A stretch of DNA of 64,000 nt from Streptomyces sp. WMMC500 (GCF_027497195.1 NZ_CP114905.1:7141001-7205000); one strand, 5' to 3'. Shown: positions 18,508 through 27,534, numbered from the stretch's first letter. Notes: generated by a model not told the origin, from the letters alone. Made by a program: numbers and translations.

Positions 18508-19923
18508 ATGAGCAGAGCGGACCAGGAGCGGCGCGCGCGGCGACCGGCCGCCGCGCGCGGTACGGCGTCGAAGCCCCCGCCGCGGTCGGCCCGCGCCCGG
18601 TCCCGTACCGGCACCGCGGAACGTCCGGCCCGCCGCCCGGGCGCGGGCCCGGACGGAGTGCGCCGGCTCGCGCGCCGCGTACGCCGGGCTTGGGACCGGC
18701 CGCTGACCGCGTACTACCTGCTGCTCGGCGGCAGTCTGCTGATCACCGTGCTGGGCCTCGTGATGGTCTTCTCCGCCTCCCAGATCGAGGCGCTCAACAG
18801 CGGCCTGGCGTCCACGTACTACTTCCGCAAGCAACTCGTCGCCGCCGCCCTCGGCACCGTCCTGCTGCTCGCCGCCTCCCGGATGCCGATCCGGCTGCAC
18901 CGCGCGCTCGCGTACCCGATACTGGCGGTCTCGCTGTTCCTGATGGCCCTGGTGCAGGTGCCCGGGATAGGGCATTCGGTCAACGGCAACACCAACTGGC
19001 TGAACTTCGGCGGCCCGTTCCAGTTGCAGCCCAGCGAGTTCGGCAAGCTGGCGCTGGTGATGTGGGGTGCCGACCTGCTGGCGCGTAAACAGGACAAGAA
19101 GCTGCTCACCCAGTGGAAGCACATGCTGGTGCCGCTGGTGCCCGCCGCGCTGCTGCTGCTCGGCCTCATCATGCTCGGCGGCGACATGGGCACCGCGATG
19201 ATCCTCGGCGCGATCCTGCTGGGCCTGCTGTGGGTGGCCGGCGCCCCGACCCGGCTGTTCGCCACCGTCATCGCGGTCGCCGCGACGCTGACCGTCGTGC
19301 TGTTCACCTCCAGCCCGCACCGCATGGACCGGCTGCGCTGCATCGGCGCCACGGAACCGGGCCCCGGGGACGTCTGCTGGCAGGGCCTGCACGGCATCTA
19401 CGCCCTCGCCTCCGGCGGCTGGTTCGGCTCGGGGCTCGGTGCGAGTATGGAAAAATGGGGCGAACTCCCGGAACCGCACACCGACTTCATCTTCGCCGTG
19501 ACCGGGGAGGAACTCGGCCTGGCGGGGACGCTGTCGGTGCTGGCACTCTTCGCGGCTCTAGGCTATGCGGGTATCCGCGTGGCCGGACGTACGGAGGACG
19601 CCTTCGTAAGGTATGCCGCGGGGGGCGTGACCGCCTGGATCATGGCGCAGGTCGTGATCAACATCGGCGCGGTCCTGGGGTTGCTGCCCATCGCCGGCGT
19701 CCCGCTCCCGCTGTTCTCCTACGGAGGGTCCGCCCTGCTGCCGGCGATGTTCGCCGTGGGGTTGCTGATCGCGTTCGCGCGCGAGGAACCGGCGGCGCGG
19801 GCGGCGCTGGCCATGCGGCCCGCGGGGGTGCTGCAGTCTGCTAGAAGAGTGCTCGCCGGAAACAGGCCGGAGAGCACGGCCAACACGGCCAACAGAGCCA
19901 CGACAGCCAGGAAAACAAGGTGA
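18508..19923 (+). CDS. ftsW: Septal peptidoglycan glycosyltransferase FtsW (SEDS)
   Basis: A 471-residue SEDS-family membrane protein, about ten helices, that polymerises lipid II at the septum with FtsI. A basic Arg-rich cytoplasmic tail of about 70 residues precedes the first helix. Signatures include NFGGPFQLQPSEFGKLALV, GGDMGTAMILG, AVTGEELGLAG and PIAGVPLPLFSYGGSALLP. I use the ATG at 18508 because GAGGAG is 7 bases upstream; an in-frame GTG at 18487 is the alternative. It follows murD after 174 bases, the largest gap in this part of the cluster, so an extra promoter there is possible. Confidence 0.95.
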   Translation: MSRADQERRARRPAAARGTASKPPPRSARARSRTGTAERPARRPGAGPDGVRRLARRVRRAWDRPLTAYYLLLGGSLLITVLGLVMVFSASQIEALNSGLASTYYFRKQLVAAALGTVLLLAASRMPIRLHRALAYPILAVSLFLMALVQVPGIGHSVNGNTNWLNFGGPFQLQPSEFGKLALVMWGADLLARKQDKKLLTQWKHMLVPLVPAALLLLGLIMLGGDMGTAMILGAILLGLLWVAGAPTRLFATVIAVAATLTVVLFTSSPHRMDRLRCIGATEPGPGDVCWQGLHGIYALASGGWFGSGLGASMEKWGELPEPHTDFIFAVTGEELGLAGTLSVLALFAALGYAGIRVAGRTEDAFVRYAAGGVTAWIMAQVVINIGAVLGLLPIAGVPLPLFSYGGSALLPAMFAVGLLIAFAREEPAARAALAMRPAGVLQSARRVLAGNRPESTANTANRATTARKTR

Positions 19924-19966
19924 CGGACCGCCGGCGGGCGGCCGTCGCGGAGAGCGGTGAAATTCG

Positions 19967-21061
19967 GTGCATGTCGTACTCGCCGGTGGGGGGACCGCCG
20001 GCCACATCGAGCCCGCGCTCGCCCTCGCCGACGCCCTGCGCAGGCAGGACCCGACGGTGGGCATCACGGCGCTCGGTACCGAGCGCGGCCTGGAGACCAG
20101 GCTGGTCCCGGAGCGCGGCTACGAACTGGCGCTGATCCCCGCGGTCCCCCTGCCGCGCAAGCCCACGCCCGAGCTGATCACCGTCCCCGGACGGCTGCGC
20201 GGGACCATCAAGGCCGCCGAGGAGGTGCTGGAGCGTACGAAGGCCGACTGCGTGGTCGGCTTCGGCGGCTACGTCGCCCTGCCCGGATACCTCGCGGCCA
20301 AGCGCCGCGGCGTGCCGATCGTGGTGCACGAGGCCAACGCCCGCCCCGGGCTTGCCAACAAGATCGGCTCGCGCTACACGAAGTTCGTCGCCGTCTCCAC
20401 GCCCGACAGCAAGCTGCGGCACGCGAACTACATCGGCATCCCGCTGCGCCGCTCCATCGCCACCCTGGACCGCGGCGCGGCACACCCCGAGGCGTGCGCC
20501 GCGTTCGGGCTCAACCCCAACCTGCCGACGCTGCTGGTCTCCGGTGGCTCGCAGGGCGCCCGGCGGCTGAACGAGGTCGTCGAGTCGGTGGCGCCGCACC
20601 TGCAGCGCTCCGGCGTGCAGATCCTGCACGTCGTCGGGCCGAAGAACGAACTGCCGCAGGTCGACAATATGCCCGGCATGCCGGCGTACGTTCCGGTGCC
20701 GTACGTGGACCGCATGGATCTCGCCTACGCCGCCGCCGACATGATGCTCTGCCGCGCCGGCGCGATGACGGTCGCGGAACTGTCCGCGGTCGGGCTCCCG
20801 GCCGCGTACGTCCCGCTGCCCATCGGCAACGGCGAGCAGCGGCTCAACGCCCAGCCGGTCGTCAAGGCGGGCGGCGGGCTGCTCGTCGACGACGCGGAGC
20901 TGACGGCGGATTGGGTGCGCCGGGAGGTGCTGCCCGTCCTCACCAACCGCCAGCGGCTGCACGAGATGTCCTGGGCCGCCGCGGAGTTCGGCCGGAGGGA
21001 TGCCGACGAACTCCTCGTCGGCATGGTGTACCAGGCCGTGGAGGGCCGGCGGGGATCATAG
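19967..21061 (+). CDS. murG: Lipid II synthase MurG
   Basis: A 364-residue peripheral membrane glycosyltransferase (GT28) adding GlcNAc to lipid I. The N-terminal loop HVVLAGGGTAGHIEPALALA contacts the lipid diphosphate. VGFGGYVALPGYLAAKRRGV and VHEANARPGLANK complete the N-domain. The C-domain has LLVSGGSQGARRLNEVV, and RAGAMTVAELSAVGLPA binds UDP-GlcNAc. The GTG start has only a weak ribosome binding site. It lies 43 bases after ftsW. Confidence 0.96.
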   Translation: MHVVLAGGGTAGHIEPALALADALRRQDPTVGITALGTERGLETRLVPERGYELALIPAVPLPRKPTPELITVPGRLRGTIKAAEEVLERTKADCVVGFGGYVALPGYLAAKRRGVPIVVHEANARPGLANKIGSRYTKFVAVSTPDSKLRHANYIGIPLRRSIATLDRGAAHPEACAAFGLNPNLPTLLVSGGSQGARRLNEVVESVAPHLQRSGVQILHVVGPKNELPQVDNMPGMPAYVPVPYVDRMDLAYAAADMMLCRAGAMTVAELSAVGLPAAYVPLPIGNGEQRLNAQPVVKAGGGLLVDDAELTADWVRREVLPVLTNRQRLHEMSWAAAEFGRRDADELLVGMVYQAVEGRRGS

Positions 21062-21098
21062 GGCGGTCGGTCTCACCACACCAGGCAGGGGGTACGGG

Positions 21099-21923
21099 AT
21101 GGCCGGAGCGGTCCGCGAGAAGGCGGCGGCCGGCCGCGAGGAGCGCGGCGGCGGCGCCGGACCGGGCAGCCCGCCCGGCGGCCGGCGGCCGGGCGGGGAC
21201 CGGGGCCGGCGGCTGCGGCTGCCGGGCCGCCGGGTGCTGATCTCCGTGCTGCTCACGGTGGTCGTGCTCGGCGGGTTCTCCGGCTGGGCCCTGTACGGCT
21301 CGCACTGGCTGCGGGTGGAGCAGGTGACGGTCTCCGGCACGGACGTGCTCGGCGCCGAGGAGGTGCTGGACGCCGCCCGGATCTCCGAGGACGTGCCGAT
21401 GGCCACCGTCGACCCGGACGCCGTCGAGGCGCGGCTGGCGGCGGAGTTGCCGCGTATCGACACCGTCGACGTGGACCGCACCTGGCCGCACCGGATCGAG
21501 GTGCGGGTCACCGAGCGGCAGCCCGCGGTGCTGTTGCGCGAGGGGGAGTCGTTCGTGGAAGTGGACGACGGCGGCGTGCGGTTCGCCACGGTCCGCACGC
21601 CGCCCCGGAACGTGCCGATAGTGGAGATGCAGGTGGCGGAGTCACCGAGCCTGGACCGCTTCGGCCGGCAGCGGCTGCGGGAGAGCGCGGTACGGGTCGC
21701 GGGCGCGCTCTCCGAGAGCGTGCGCCGCGACACCCGTACCGTCCTTGTGCGTTCATATGACTCCGTCACCCTGGAGCTGACCGGCGGGCGTACGGTCCTG
21801 TGGGGCAGCGCGGAGCGCGGCGCGGCGAAGTCGAAGGCCCTCGCGGCGGTGATGAAAGCGGAGCGCGATGCGCGGTACTTCGACGTGAGCGTTCCCAGCG
21901 CCCCCGCGGTGTCGTCGAGTTGA
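21099..21923 (+). CDS. ftsQ: Cell-division protein FtsQ/DivIB
   Basis: A 274-residue bitopic membrane protein of the divisome. It has a Gly/Arg/Pro-rich cytoplasmic tail (about 45 residues), one helix (about 46-68, VLISVLLTVVVLGGFSGWAL), then the POTRA domain starting WLRVEQVTVSGTDVLGAEEV. FtsQ domain features follow (RTWPHRIEVRVTERQPAVLL and VEVDDGGVRFA). It links FtsZ-ring recruitment to the FtsL/FtsW/FtsI enzymes. The ATG is 37 bases after murG. A 241-base gap with ftsZ regulatory sequences follows. Confidence 0.93.
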   Translation: MAGAVREKAAAGREERGGGAGPGSPPGGRRPGGDRGRRLRLPGRRVLISVLLTVVVLGGFSGWALYGSHWLRVEQVTVSGTDVLGAEEVLDAARISEDVPMATVDPDAVEARLAAELPRIDTVDVDRTWPHRIEVRVTERQPAVLLREGESFVEVDDGGVRFATVRTPPRNVPIVEMQVAESPSLDRFGRQRLRESAVRVAGALSESVRRDTRTVLVRSYDSVTLELTGGRTVLWGSAERGAAKSKALAAVMKAERDARYFDVSVPSAPAVSSS

Positions 21924-22013
21924 CGCACATATGCGCAGTTCAGACCCCCCGTGCGGGGCCGCAACGCCTGATCACATAGGGTGAAAAGAAAAACGGGAGG
22001 TTCGGCGTGTTCA

Positions 22014-22043
22014 TTGAACGCGGAAGCCTTGTCGACTTAGTGT
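22014..22043 (+). promoter_or_regulatory. Candidate housekeeping promoter of ftsZ
   Basis: TTGAAC (22014-22019) and TAGTGT (22038-22043) are separated by 18 bases, a good match to a sigma-70/HrdB-type promoter. This AT-richer stretch stands out against its surroundings. Streptomyces ftsZ is known to have several promoters, one of them sporulation-linked; I cannot tell which this corresponds to. Confidence 0.5.
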
Positions 22044-22078
22044 CTCGTTCCAAGAGTCCAGGTACGGGATGCTGCGGG

Positions 22079-22103
22079 AACCCTAAACTTCACGCTTAGG
22101 GTT
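22079..22103. promoter_or_regulatory. Perfect 8-bp inverted repeat upstream of ftsZ
   Basis: AACCCTAA (22079-22086) and TTAGGGTT (22096-22103) are exact reverse complements around a 9-base spacer. The element lies 61 bases before the ftsZ start and about 35 bases after the candidate -10. It could be a regulator binding site or an RNA stem in the leader. Confidence 0.6.
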
Positions 22104-22164
22104 CGACCGGCGTTCGGGGACCCCCACAAACGGCAGACGTAACTCGAGGCGAGAGGCCTTCGAC

Positions 22165-23379
22165 GTGGCAGCACCACAGAACTACCTCGCGGTCATCAAG
22201 GTCGTCGGTATCGGCGGCGGTGGCGTCAACGCCATCAACAGGATGATCGAGGTCGGTCTCAAGGGCGTCGAGTTCATCGCGATCAACACCGACGCGCAGG
22301 CACTGCTGATGAGCGACGCGGACGTCAAGCTCGACGTCGGTCGCGAGCTGACCCGCGGACTCGGCGCGGGCGCCAACCCGGATGTCGGCCGCAAAGCCGC
22401 CGAGGACCACCGGGAGGAGATCGAGGAGGTGCTGAAGGGCGCCGACATGGTCTTCGTCACGGCCGGCGAGGGCGGCGGCACCGGCACCGGCGGCGCGCCC
22501 GTGGTGGCGAACATCGCCCGCTCGCTGGGCGCGCTCACCATCGGCGTCGTGACCCGCCCGTTCACCTTCGAGGGGCGGCGCCGCGCGAACCAGGCCGAGG
22601 ACGGCATCGCCGCGCTGCGCGACGAGGTCGACACCCTCATCGTGATCCCGAACGACCGGCTGCTCTCGATCTCCGACCGCCAGGTGAGCGTGCTCGACGC
22701 CTTCCGCTCCGCGGACCAGGTGCTGCTCTCCGGTGTCCAGGGCATCACCGACCTGATCACCACCCCGGGCCTGATCAACCTGGACTTCGCTGACGTCAAG
22801 TCCGTGATGTCGGAGGCGGGTTCCGCGCTCATGGGCATCGGCTCGGCGCGCGGGGACGACCGCGCGGTGGCCGCGGCCGAGATGGCGATCTCCTCGCCGC
22901 TGCTGGAGGCGTCCATCGACGGCGCCCGCGGCGTGCTGCTGTCCATCTCCGGCGGCTCGGACCTCGGCCTCTTCGAGATCAACGAGGCCGCCCAGCTCGT
23001 CAGCGAGGCGGCCCACCCGGAGGCGAACATCATCTTCGGCGCGGTGATCGACGACGCCCTCGGCGACGAGGTGCGCGTCACGGTCATCGCCGCCGGCTTC
23101 GACGGCGGCCAACTGCCCTCGAAGAACCGGGACAAGGTCCTCGGCTCGTACAGCGGGCGCGACGAGTCCCCGGCCGAGCCGGCCGTGGACACCGCGCTCT
23201 CCCGGTCCGCGGAGCCGGAGCGGCCCGCGTTCAGCGGCCTCGGCTCCCTCTCCGGCGACGGCGCGGACGACGGCACCCCGGCGCCCGTGCCGTCGCCCGC
23301 CACGCCGCAGGTGCCGGCGGCCCGGCCGTACCAGGACAGCGAGGCCGAGGAGCTGGACGTGCCGGACTTCCTCAAGTAG
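22165..23379 (+). CDS. ftsZ: Cell-division GTPase FtsZ
   Basis: A 404-residue tubulin-like GTPase that forms the Z-ring, or the Z-ladders of sporulating hyphae. [15 protein letters not shown] binds nucleotide; the tubulin signature GGGTGTG is at about residues 103-109. [17 protein letters not shown] is the T7 synergy loop. A low-complexity linker of about 60 residues leads to the C-terminal tail [10 protein letters not shown], the SepF-binding peptide typical of actinobacteria. The GTG start has GAGAGG upstream. Confidence 0.98.
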   Translation: MAAPQNYLAVIKVVGIGGGGVNAINRMIEVGLKGVEFIAINTDAQALLMSDADVKLDVGRELTRGLGAGANPDVGRKAAEDHREEIEEVLKGADMVFVTAGEGGGTGTGGAPVVANIARSLGALTIGVVTRPFTFEGRRRANQAEDGIAALRDEVDTLIVIPNDRLLSISDRQVSVLDAFRSADQVLLSGVQGITDLITTPGLINLDFADVKSVMSEAGSALMGIGSARGDDRAVAAAEMAISSPLLEASIDGARGVLLSISGGSDLGLFEINEAAQLVSEAAHPEANIIFGAVIDDALGDEVRVTVIAAGFDGGQLPSKNRDKVLGSYSGRDESPAEPAVDTALSRSAEPERPAFSGLGSLSGDGADDGTPAPVPSPATPQVPAARPYQDSEAEELDVPDFLK

Positions 23380-23396
23380 CCGACCGGCTGATCGCG

Positions 23397-23402
23397 TAGC
23401 GT
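23397..23402 (+). promoter_or_regulatory. Possible -10 element for leaderless pgeF
   Basis: TAGCGT lies 7 bases before the GTG of pgeF, which lacks a ribosome binding site. This fits a leaderless transcript that starts at the GTG itself. The gap after ftsZ is only 30 bases. Confidence 0.4.
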
Positions 23403-23409
23403 ACGACCC

Positions 23410-24147
23410 GTGATAGGGCAGACATATACGACAGGCGGCGCTCACTTCGCCTTCACCGACCGGTGGGGCGGCGTGAGCGCCGCTCCGTACGCGGAGCTGA
23501 ACCTCGGCGGCGCCGCGGGCGCGGACAAGGCAGAGGCGGTGGCGGTCAACCGCGAGCGCGCCGCCCGCTCGCTCGGCGTGGAGCCCGCGCGGGTCGTGTG
23601 GATGCACCAGGTGCACGGGCGCGACGTGGCGGTCGTGGACGGGCCCTGGGGCGACGCGCCCCCGCCCGCCGTGGACGCCGTCGTCACCCGCGCCCGCGGC
23701 GTGCCGCTCGCCGCCCGCGGCGCCGACTGCGTGCCGCTGCTCCTCGCCGACCCCGCCGCCGGGGTGGCGGGCGCCGCGCACGCCGGGCGGCCCGGGATGG
23801 TCGCCGGGGTGGCCGGGGCCGCGGTCGAGGCGATGGCCGGGCTGGGCGCCGACCCGGCGCGGATCGTCGCCCACCTCGGCCCGGCCGTCTGCGGCCGCTG
23901 CTACGAGGTCCCCGCGGCGCTGCGCGAGGAGGCCGCGGGGCAGGTGCCGGCGGCGCGGGCGACGACGAGTTGGGGGACGCCGGCACTGGACATCCGTGCG
24001 GGTGTGGTCGCGCAGTTGGAAGCGCTGGGTGTGGGAATGATCACAGTGTCGGAGGTGTGCACGCTGGAGTCCGGGGACCACTTCTCGTACCGGCGCGAGG
24101 GTGCCACGGGCCGGCACGCGGGATACGTCTGGCTGGACGGGGAATGA
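23410..24147 (+). CDS. pgeF: Peptidoglycan editing factor PgeF (YlmD, laccase-fold)
   Basis: A 245-residue protein of the DUF152/laccase-domain family. In other bacteria PgeF removes wrongly incorporated serine from UDP-MurNAc precursors. Metal and catalytic-site blocks are visible: VWMHQVHGRDVAVV, ARGADCVPLLLAD, AHAGRPGMVAGVAG and GPAVCGRCYEVP. The HAGRPG block replaces the commoner HAGWRG; this may be an actinobacterial variant. It directly follows ftsZ and its stop overlaps the yggS start. Confidence 0.88.
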   Translation: MIGQTYTTGGAHFAFTDRWGGVSAAPYAELNLGGAAGADKAEAVAVNRERAARSLGVEPARVVWMHQVHGRDVAVVDGPWGDAPPPAVDAVVTRARGVPLAARGADCVPLLLADPAAGVAGAAHAGRPGMVAGVAGAAVEAMAGLGADPARIVAHLGPAVCGRCYEVPAALREEAAGQVPAARATTSWGTPALDIRAGVVAQLEALGVGMITVSEVCTLESGDHFSYRREGATGRHAGYVWLDGE

Positions 24148-24968
24148 TGGCCGAGTTCGCGGGGGACGGCGGGGTGCCGGAGGCGGAGGACGGGGAGCGC
24201 CGGGGCGAGTTGGCGGCGAACCTGGCCCGCGTGGAGGAACGTATCGCCGGCGCGTGCGCCGCGGCGGGCCGCAAGCGCGAGGAGGTCACGCTCGTGGTCG
24301 TGACCAAGACCTATCCCGCGAGCGACGTGCTGCTGCTGGCGGACCTGGGCGTACGGCACGTGGCCGAGAACCGCGACCAGGAGGCGGCCGGCAAGGCCGC
24401 CCGGTGTGCGGAGCGGGGCGCTGATGCGCTGCTCACGTGGCACTTCGTCGGTCAGTTGCAGACCAACAAGGCGCGCTCCGTGGCGCGCTACGCGGACTAC
24501 GTGCACTCGGTCGACCGCCCGCGGCTGGTCACCGCGCTCGCCGCCGCGGCGGAGCGCGAGGGCTGCGAGCTGGGGTGTCTGCTGCAGGTGGCGCTCGACA
24601 GGGACCTCGACAGGGACCTCGACAAGGAAGCGGTGTCCGGCGAGGATTCCGGCAGCGGTGCGACGGCGGACCGCGGCGGCGTCGCGCCCGCTGACGTCCC
24701 GGCGCTGGCGGACGCGGTGGCGGCGGCCCAAGGGCTGCGGCTGAGCGGGGTGATGACGGTCGCGCCGCTGGCCGGGGCCTACGCGGGGCGGCAACGGGCG
24801 GCGTTCGAGCGGCTGATGGAAATCTCATCCCGCCTGCGCGTGGCGCATCCGGCTGCAACCATGGTCTCGGCAGGGATGAGCGGTGACCTGGAGGAGGCAA
24901 TTTCCGCAGGAGCGACACACGTACGCGTCGGCACCGCGGTACTCGGAGTCCGGCCTCAGCTCCGGTAA
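24144..24968 (+). CDS. PLP-homeostasis protein YggS/YlmE
   Basis: A 274-residue pyridoxal-phosphate-binding protein of the PLPBP family, a single TIM-barrel without known enzymatic activity, needed for PLP balance. VVVTKTYPASDV contains the Lys that binds PLP. HVAENRDQEAAGKA, WHFVGQLQTNKARS and VHSVDRPRL are typical. The C-terminus SAGMSGDLEEAISAGATHVR contacts the phosphate. ATG 24144 overlaps the pgeF stop; a second ATG follows at once. A 12-base repeat in the middle (24594-24624) encodes DRDLDRDLDKE, an unusual insertion. Confidence 0.9.
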   Translation: MMAEFAGDGGVPEAEDGERRGELAANLARVEERIAGACAAAGRKREEVTLVVVTKTYPASDVLLLADLGVRHVAENRDQEAAGKAARCAERGADALLTWHFVGQLQTNKARSVARYADYVHSVDRPRLVTALAAAAEREGCELGCLLQVALDRDLDRDLDKEAVSGEDSGSGATADRGGVAPADVPALADAVAAAQGLRLSGVMTVAPLAGAYAGRQRAAFERLMEISSRLRVAHPAATMVSAGMSGDLEEAISAGATHVRVGTAVLGVRPQLR

Positions 24969-25035
24969 CGTCGCCAAGCGAGTCGGACGACAGTAGAAAA
25001 TAAGCTTCATTCCCGGTCAATTCAGGCAGGGCAGT

Positions 25036-25067
25036 GTGGATCACGTCACCTGCGAGGGTCGATCCAC
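25036..25067 (+). promoter_or_regulatory. Inverted repeat in the sepF leader
   Basis: GTGGATC (25036-25042) and GATCCAC (25061-25067) form a 7-bp stem with an 18-base loop, ending 22 bases before the sepF ATG. The 121-base gap upstream of sepF is AT-richer than its flanks, so an internal promoter is plausible. Confidence 0.35.
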
Positions 25068-25089
25068 CGCAGAGCGGAGGGCGTAGAGC

Positions 25090-25725
25090 ATGGCCGGCGC
25101 AATGCGCAAGATGGCGGTCTACCTCGGCCTCGTGGAGGACGATGGGTACGACGGCCCGGGGTACGACCCCGACGACGAGTTCGAGCCGGAGCCCGAGCCC
25201 GAGCGACGCCACCGCAACCAGGTTCCGCAGCCGCCCCAGCAGGAGGAGCCGCCCCGGGCGATCGCTCAGCCGCCGGCGCAGCGGGATCGGCCCATGGACC
25301 GGGAGCCCGCGGGGCGTTCACCCGGACTCCTGCCCGAATCGGGGCGTTCGGGGCGAATCGCTCCCGTGTCTTCCATCACACCTGACCGTCCCAGCCTGGA
25401 GAAGAGCGCCCCGGTGATCATGCCCAAAGTCGTGTCCGAGCGGGAGCCTTACCGGATCACGACGCTCCACCCGCGTACGTACAACGAGGCACGTACCATC
25501 GGGGAACACTTCCGCGAGGGTACGCCTGTGATCATGAACTTGACCGAGATGGACGACACGGACGCGAAGCGACTTGTCGACTTTGCGGCTGGACTCGTCT
25601 TCGGCCTGCACGGCAGCATCGAGCGCGTGACCCAGAAGGTGTTCCTGTTGTCGCCTGCTAACGTCGATGTAACAGCGGAGGACAAGGCCCGCATCGCAGA
25701 GGGCGGGTTCTTCAACCAAAGCTGA
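25090..25725 (+). CDS. sepF: Cell-division protein SepF
   Basis: A 211-residue FtsZ-anchoring protein. The N-terminus [18 protein letters not shown] is an amphipathic membrane-binding helix. An acidic and Pro/Gln-rich linker (about residues 20-95) leads to the C-terminal DUF552 domain (about 115-205). This domain contains [20 protein letters not shown] and [20 protein letters not shown], the dimer and FtsZ-tail-binding surface. In actinobacteria, which lack FtsA and ZipA, SepF is the main membrane tether of FtsZ. The ATG has GGAGGGCG upstream. Confidence 0.95.
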   Translation: MAGAMRKMAVYLGLVEDDGYDGPGYDPDDEFEPEPEPERRHRNQVPQPPQQEEPPRAIAQPPAQRDRPMDREPAGRSPGLLPESGRSGRIAPVSSITPDRPSLEKSAPVIMPKVVSEREPYRITTLHPRTYNEARTIGEHFREGTPVIMNLTEMDDTDAKRLVDFAAGLVFGLHGSIERVTQKVFLLSPANVDVTAEDKARIAEGGFFNQS

Positions 25726-25788
25726 GCCAAGCAACACTGTGCGAGCGGCCAAGGGGCCGGAACGCGAAGGGGAGAGGACCACAGCGAG

Positions 25789-26076
25789 ATGGACGTCGCG
25801 CTTCAAGTGATCTACATCGCGCTGTTCGTTTTCCTGATCGTGCTGATCTTCCGGTTGATCATGGACTACGTGTTCATGTTCGCCCGCTCCTGGGAGCCGG
25901 GCAAGCCCATGGTGGTGTTGCTTGAGGGCGCCTACACGGTCACGGATCCACCACTCAAGCTCCTGCGGCGGTTCATTCCGCCACTGCGTCTAGGGGGCGT
26001 GGCGCTGGACCTGTCCTTCTTCGTCCTGATGATCATCGTCTACATCCTGCTCACCGTGGTGGGCGGAGCGAGGTGA
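25789..26076 (+). CDS. YggT-family membrane protein (YlmG)
   Basis: A 95-residue integral membrane protein with two hydrophobic segments (about residues 5-28 and 72-93). They flank a conserved stretch, MFARSWEPGKPMVVLLEGAY followed by VTDPPLKLLRRFIPPLRLGG. This fits the YggT/YlmG family, nearly always found between sepF and divIVA. YlmG proteins affect division-site or nucleoid organisation in other bacteria, but the mechanism is unclear. It lies 63 bases after sepF with GGGGAGAGG upstream. Confidence 0.9.
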   Translation: MDVALQVIYIALFVFLIVLIFRLIMDYVFMFARSWEPGKPMVVLLEGAYTVTDPPLKLLRRFIPPLRLGGVALDLSFFVLMIIVYILLTVVGGAR

Positions 26077-26140
26077 CGATGAAGCAGGGCGGAGAGTGTC
26101 GATATGCCGATGTCGCCGATGACTACGTTGAGGTGAAGAA

Positions 26141-27370
26141 ATGCCGCTGACCCCCGAGGACGTGCGGAACAAGCAGTTCACGACCGTCCGACTCCGAGAG
26201 GGCTACGACGAGGACGAAGTCGACGCGTTCCTCGACGAGGTCGAGGCCGAACTGACCCGGCTGCTCCGCGAGAACGAGGACCTGCGGGCCAAGCTGGCCG
26301 CGGCGACCCGGGCTGCCGCGCAGAACCAGGGGATGCGCAAGGGCCCCGACCCGCAGGACCGCCCCGGTCCCCCCGGACACGGTGGTCCGGTGCCCGCCGC
26401 CATATCGGGCCCGCAGCCGGTGCCGCCGCAGCAGATGGGCCCGCCGCAGGGCGGTCCGCCTCAGTTGCCTTCCGGCGCACCCCAGCTGCCCGCAGGTCCC
26501 GGCGGCATGGGCCCCGGCGGTCCGGGTGGTCCCGGCGGCCCCGGTGGTCCCGGTCACGGCCCGCACGGCCCCGGCCCGATGGGTCCCGGCCCCGGCGGCC
26601 CCGGTCACGGCCCGCACGGCCCCGGCCCGCACGGCGGTCCCCCGCAGCAGCACCTGGGCGGCCCGCCGCAGCAGCACGTCGGCGGCCCCCCGCAGCAGCA
26701 CGGCGGCCCCGGCCCGCAGCAGGGCGGTCCCGTCGGCGGCGACAGCGCCGCCCGGGTGCTGTCGCTGGCCCAGCAGACCGCCGACCAGGCGATCGCCGAG
26801 GCCCGCGCCGAGGCCAACAAGATCGTCGGTGAGGCCCGCAGCCGCGCCGAGGGTCTGGAGCGCGACGCGCGTGCCAAGGCCGACGCCCTGGAGCGGGACG
26901 CGCAGGAGAAGCACCGCGTGGCGATGGGCTCCCTGGAGTCCGCGCGCGCCACGCTGGAGCGCAAGGTCGAGGACCTGCGCGGCTTCGAGCGCGAGTACCG
27001 CACGCGGCTGAAGTCGTACCTGGAGTCCCAGCTCCGCCAGTTGGAGAACCAGGCGGACGACTCGCTCGCCCCGCCCCGTACGCCCGCGGCGGCCTCGCTG
27101 CCCGCGGCGGCGCCCGCGCCGGCGCCCTCCATGGCCCCGGCCGGTGCCGGCGCCATGAGCGGCCCCCCGAGCATGGGCGGCGGCACGATGGGAGGCCAGC
27201 AGGGCATGCCGACCCGGCAGCCGCCGGCCGGTGGCCCGTCGTACGGCAGCCAGCAGCAGATGTCCCCGGCCATGACGCAGCCCATGGCGCCGGTGCGCCC
27301 CCAGGGCGGTCCGATGCAGCAGCCGCCGTCGCCGATGCGCGGCTTCCTCATCGACGAGGACGACAACTGA
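26141..27370 (+). CDS. divIVA: Polar growth determinant DivIVA (Wag31-like)
   Basis: A 409-residue coiled-coil scaffold that marks hyphal tips and directs polar wall growth; it is essential in streptomycetes. The N-terminal lipid-binding domain is PLTPEDVRNKQFTTVRLREG, with a first coiled coil to about residue 60. A long Gly/Pro/His/Gln linker (about 65-200) contains GGPGGP and QQH repeats. The second coiled coil (about 205-310) has LSLAQQTADQAIAEARAEAN. A Pro/Gln/Met-rich tail ends GFLIDEDDN. The ATG has GAGGTGA upstream. It is the last gene of the cluster. Confidence 0.96.
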   Translation: MPLTPEDVRNKQFTTVRLREGYDEDEVDAFLDEVEAELTRLLRENEDLRAKLAAATRAAAQNQGMRKGPDPQDRPGPPGHGGPVPAAISGPQPVPPQQMGPPQGGPPQLPSGAPQLPAGPGGMGPGGPGGPGGPGGPGHGPHGPGPMGPGPGGPGHGPHGPGPHGGPPQQHLGGPPQQHVGGPPQQHGGPGPQQGGPVGGDSAARVLSLAQQTADQAIAEARAEANKIVGEARSRAEGLERDARAKADALERDAQEKHRVAMGSLESARATLERKVEDLRGFEREYRTRLKSYLESQLRQLENQADDSLAPPRTPAAASLPAAAPAPAPSMAPAGAGAMSGPPSMGGGTMGGQQGMPTRQPPAGGPSYGSQQQMSPAMTQPMAPVRPQGGPMQQPPSPMRGFLIDEDDN

Positions 27371-27402
27371 GCACGGCCTGACGGCCGTCGGCATATCGCA
27401 CT

Positions 27403-27442
27403 GGGCCGGGTCCCGCGGAACGCTCGCCGCGGGACCCGGCCC
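27403..27442 (+). terminator. Strong hairpin ending the dcw cluster
   Basis: A perfect 16-bp inverted repeat (27403-27418 with 27427-27442) encloses an 8-base loop. It lies 33 bases after the divIVA stop. There is no T-tract, which is usual in this group. It faces the convergent ileS gene and may work in both directions. Confidence 0.8.
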
Positions 27443-27497
27443 TGTGCGTGCCCCCGCTACGGAGCCGGAGCCCCCGCGGCGCGGGTGCGGAACGGGA

Positions 27498-27534
27498 ACG
27501 GCGCCCGCCCCTGTCTCACGGGGGCGGGCGCCGT
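27498..27534 (-). terminator. Hairpin downstream of ileS
   Basis: A perfect 14-bp stem (ACGGCGCCCGCCCC at 27498-27511, complement at 27521-27534) with a 9-base loop lies 15 bases beyond the ileS stop. It is the second of two hairpins between convergent genes. Confidence 0.75.

Noticed and set aside
26079..26150. A 23-codon open frame overlapping the divIVA start, as a possible leader peptide
   Set aside because: Third positions are not G/C-biased (GGA, TGT, CGA, TAT, GTT, AAA), there is no good ribosome binding site, and chance is sufficient.
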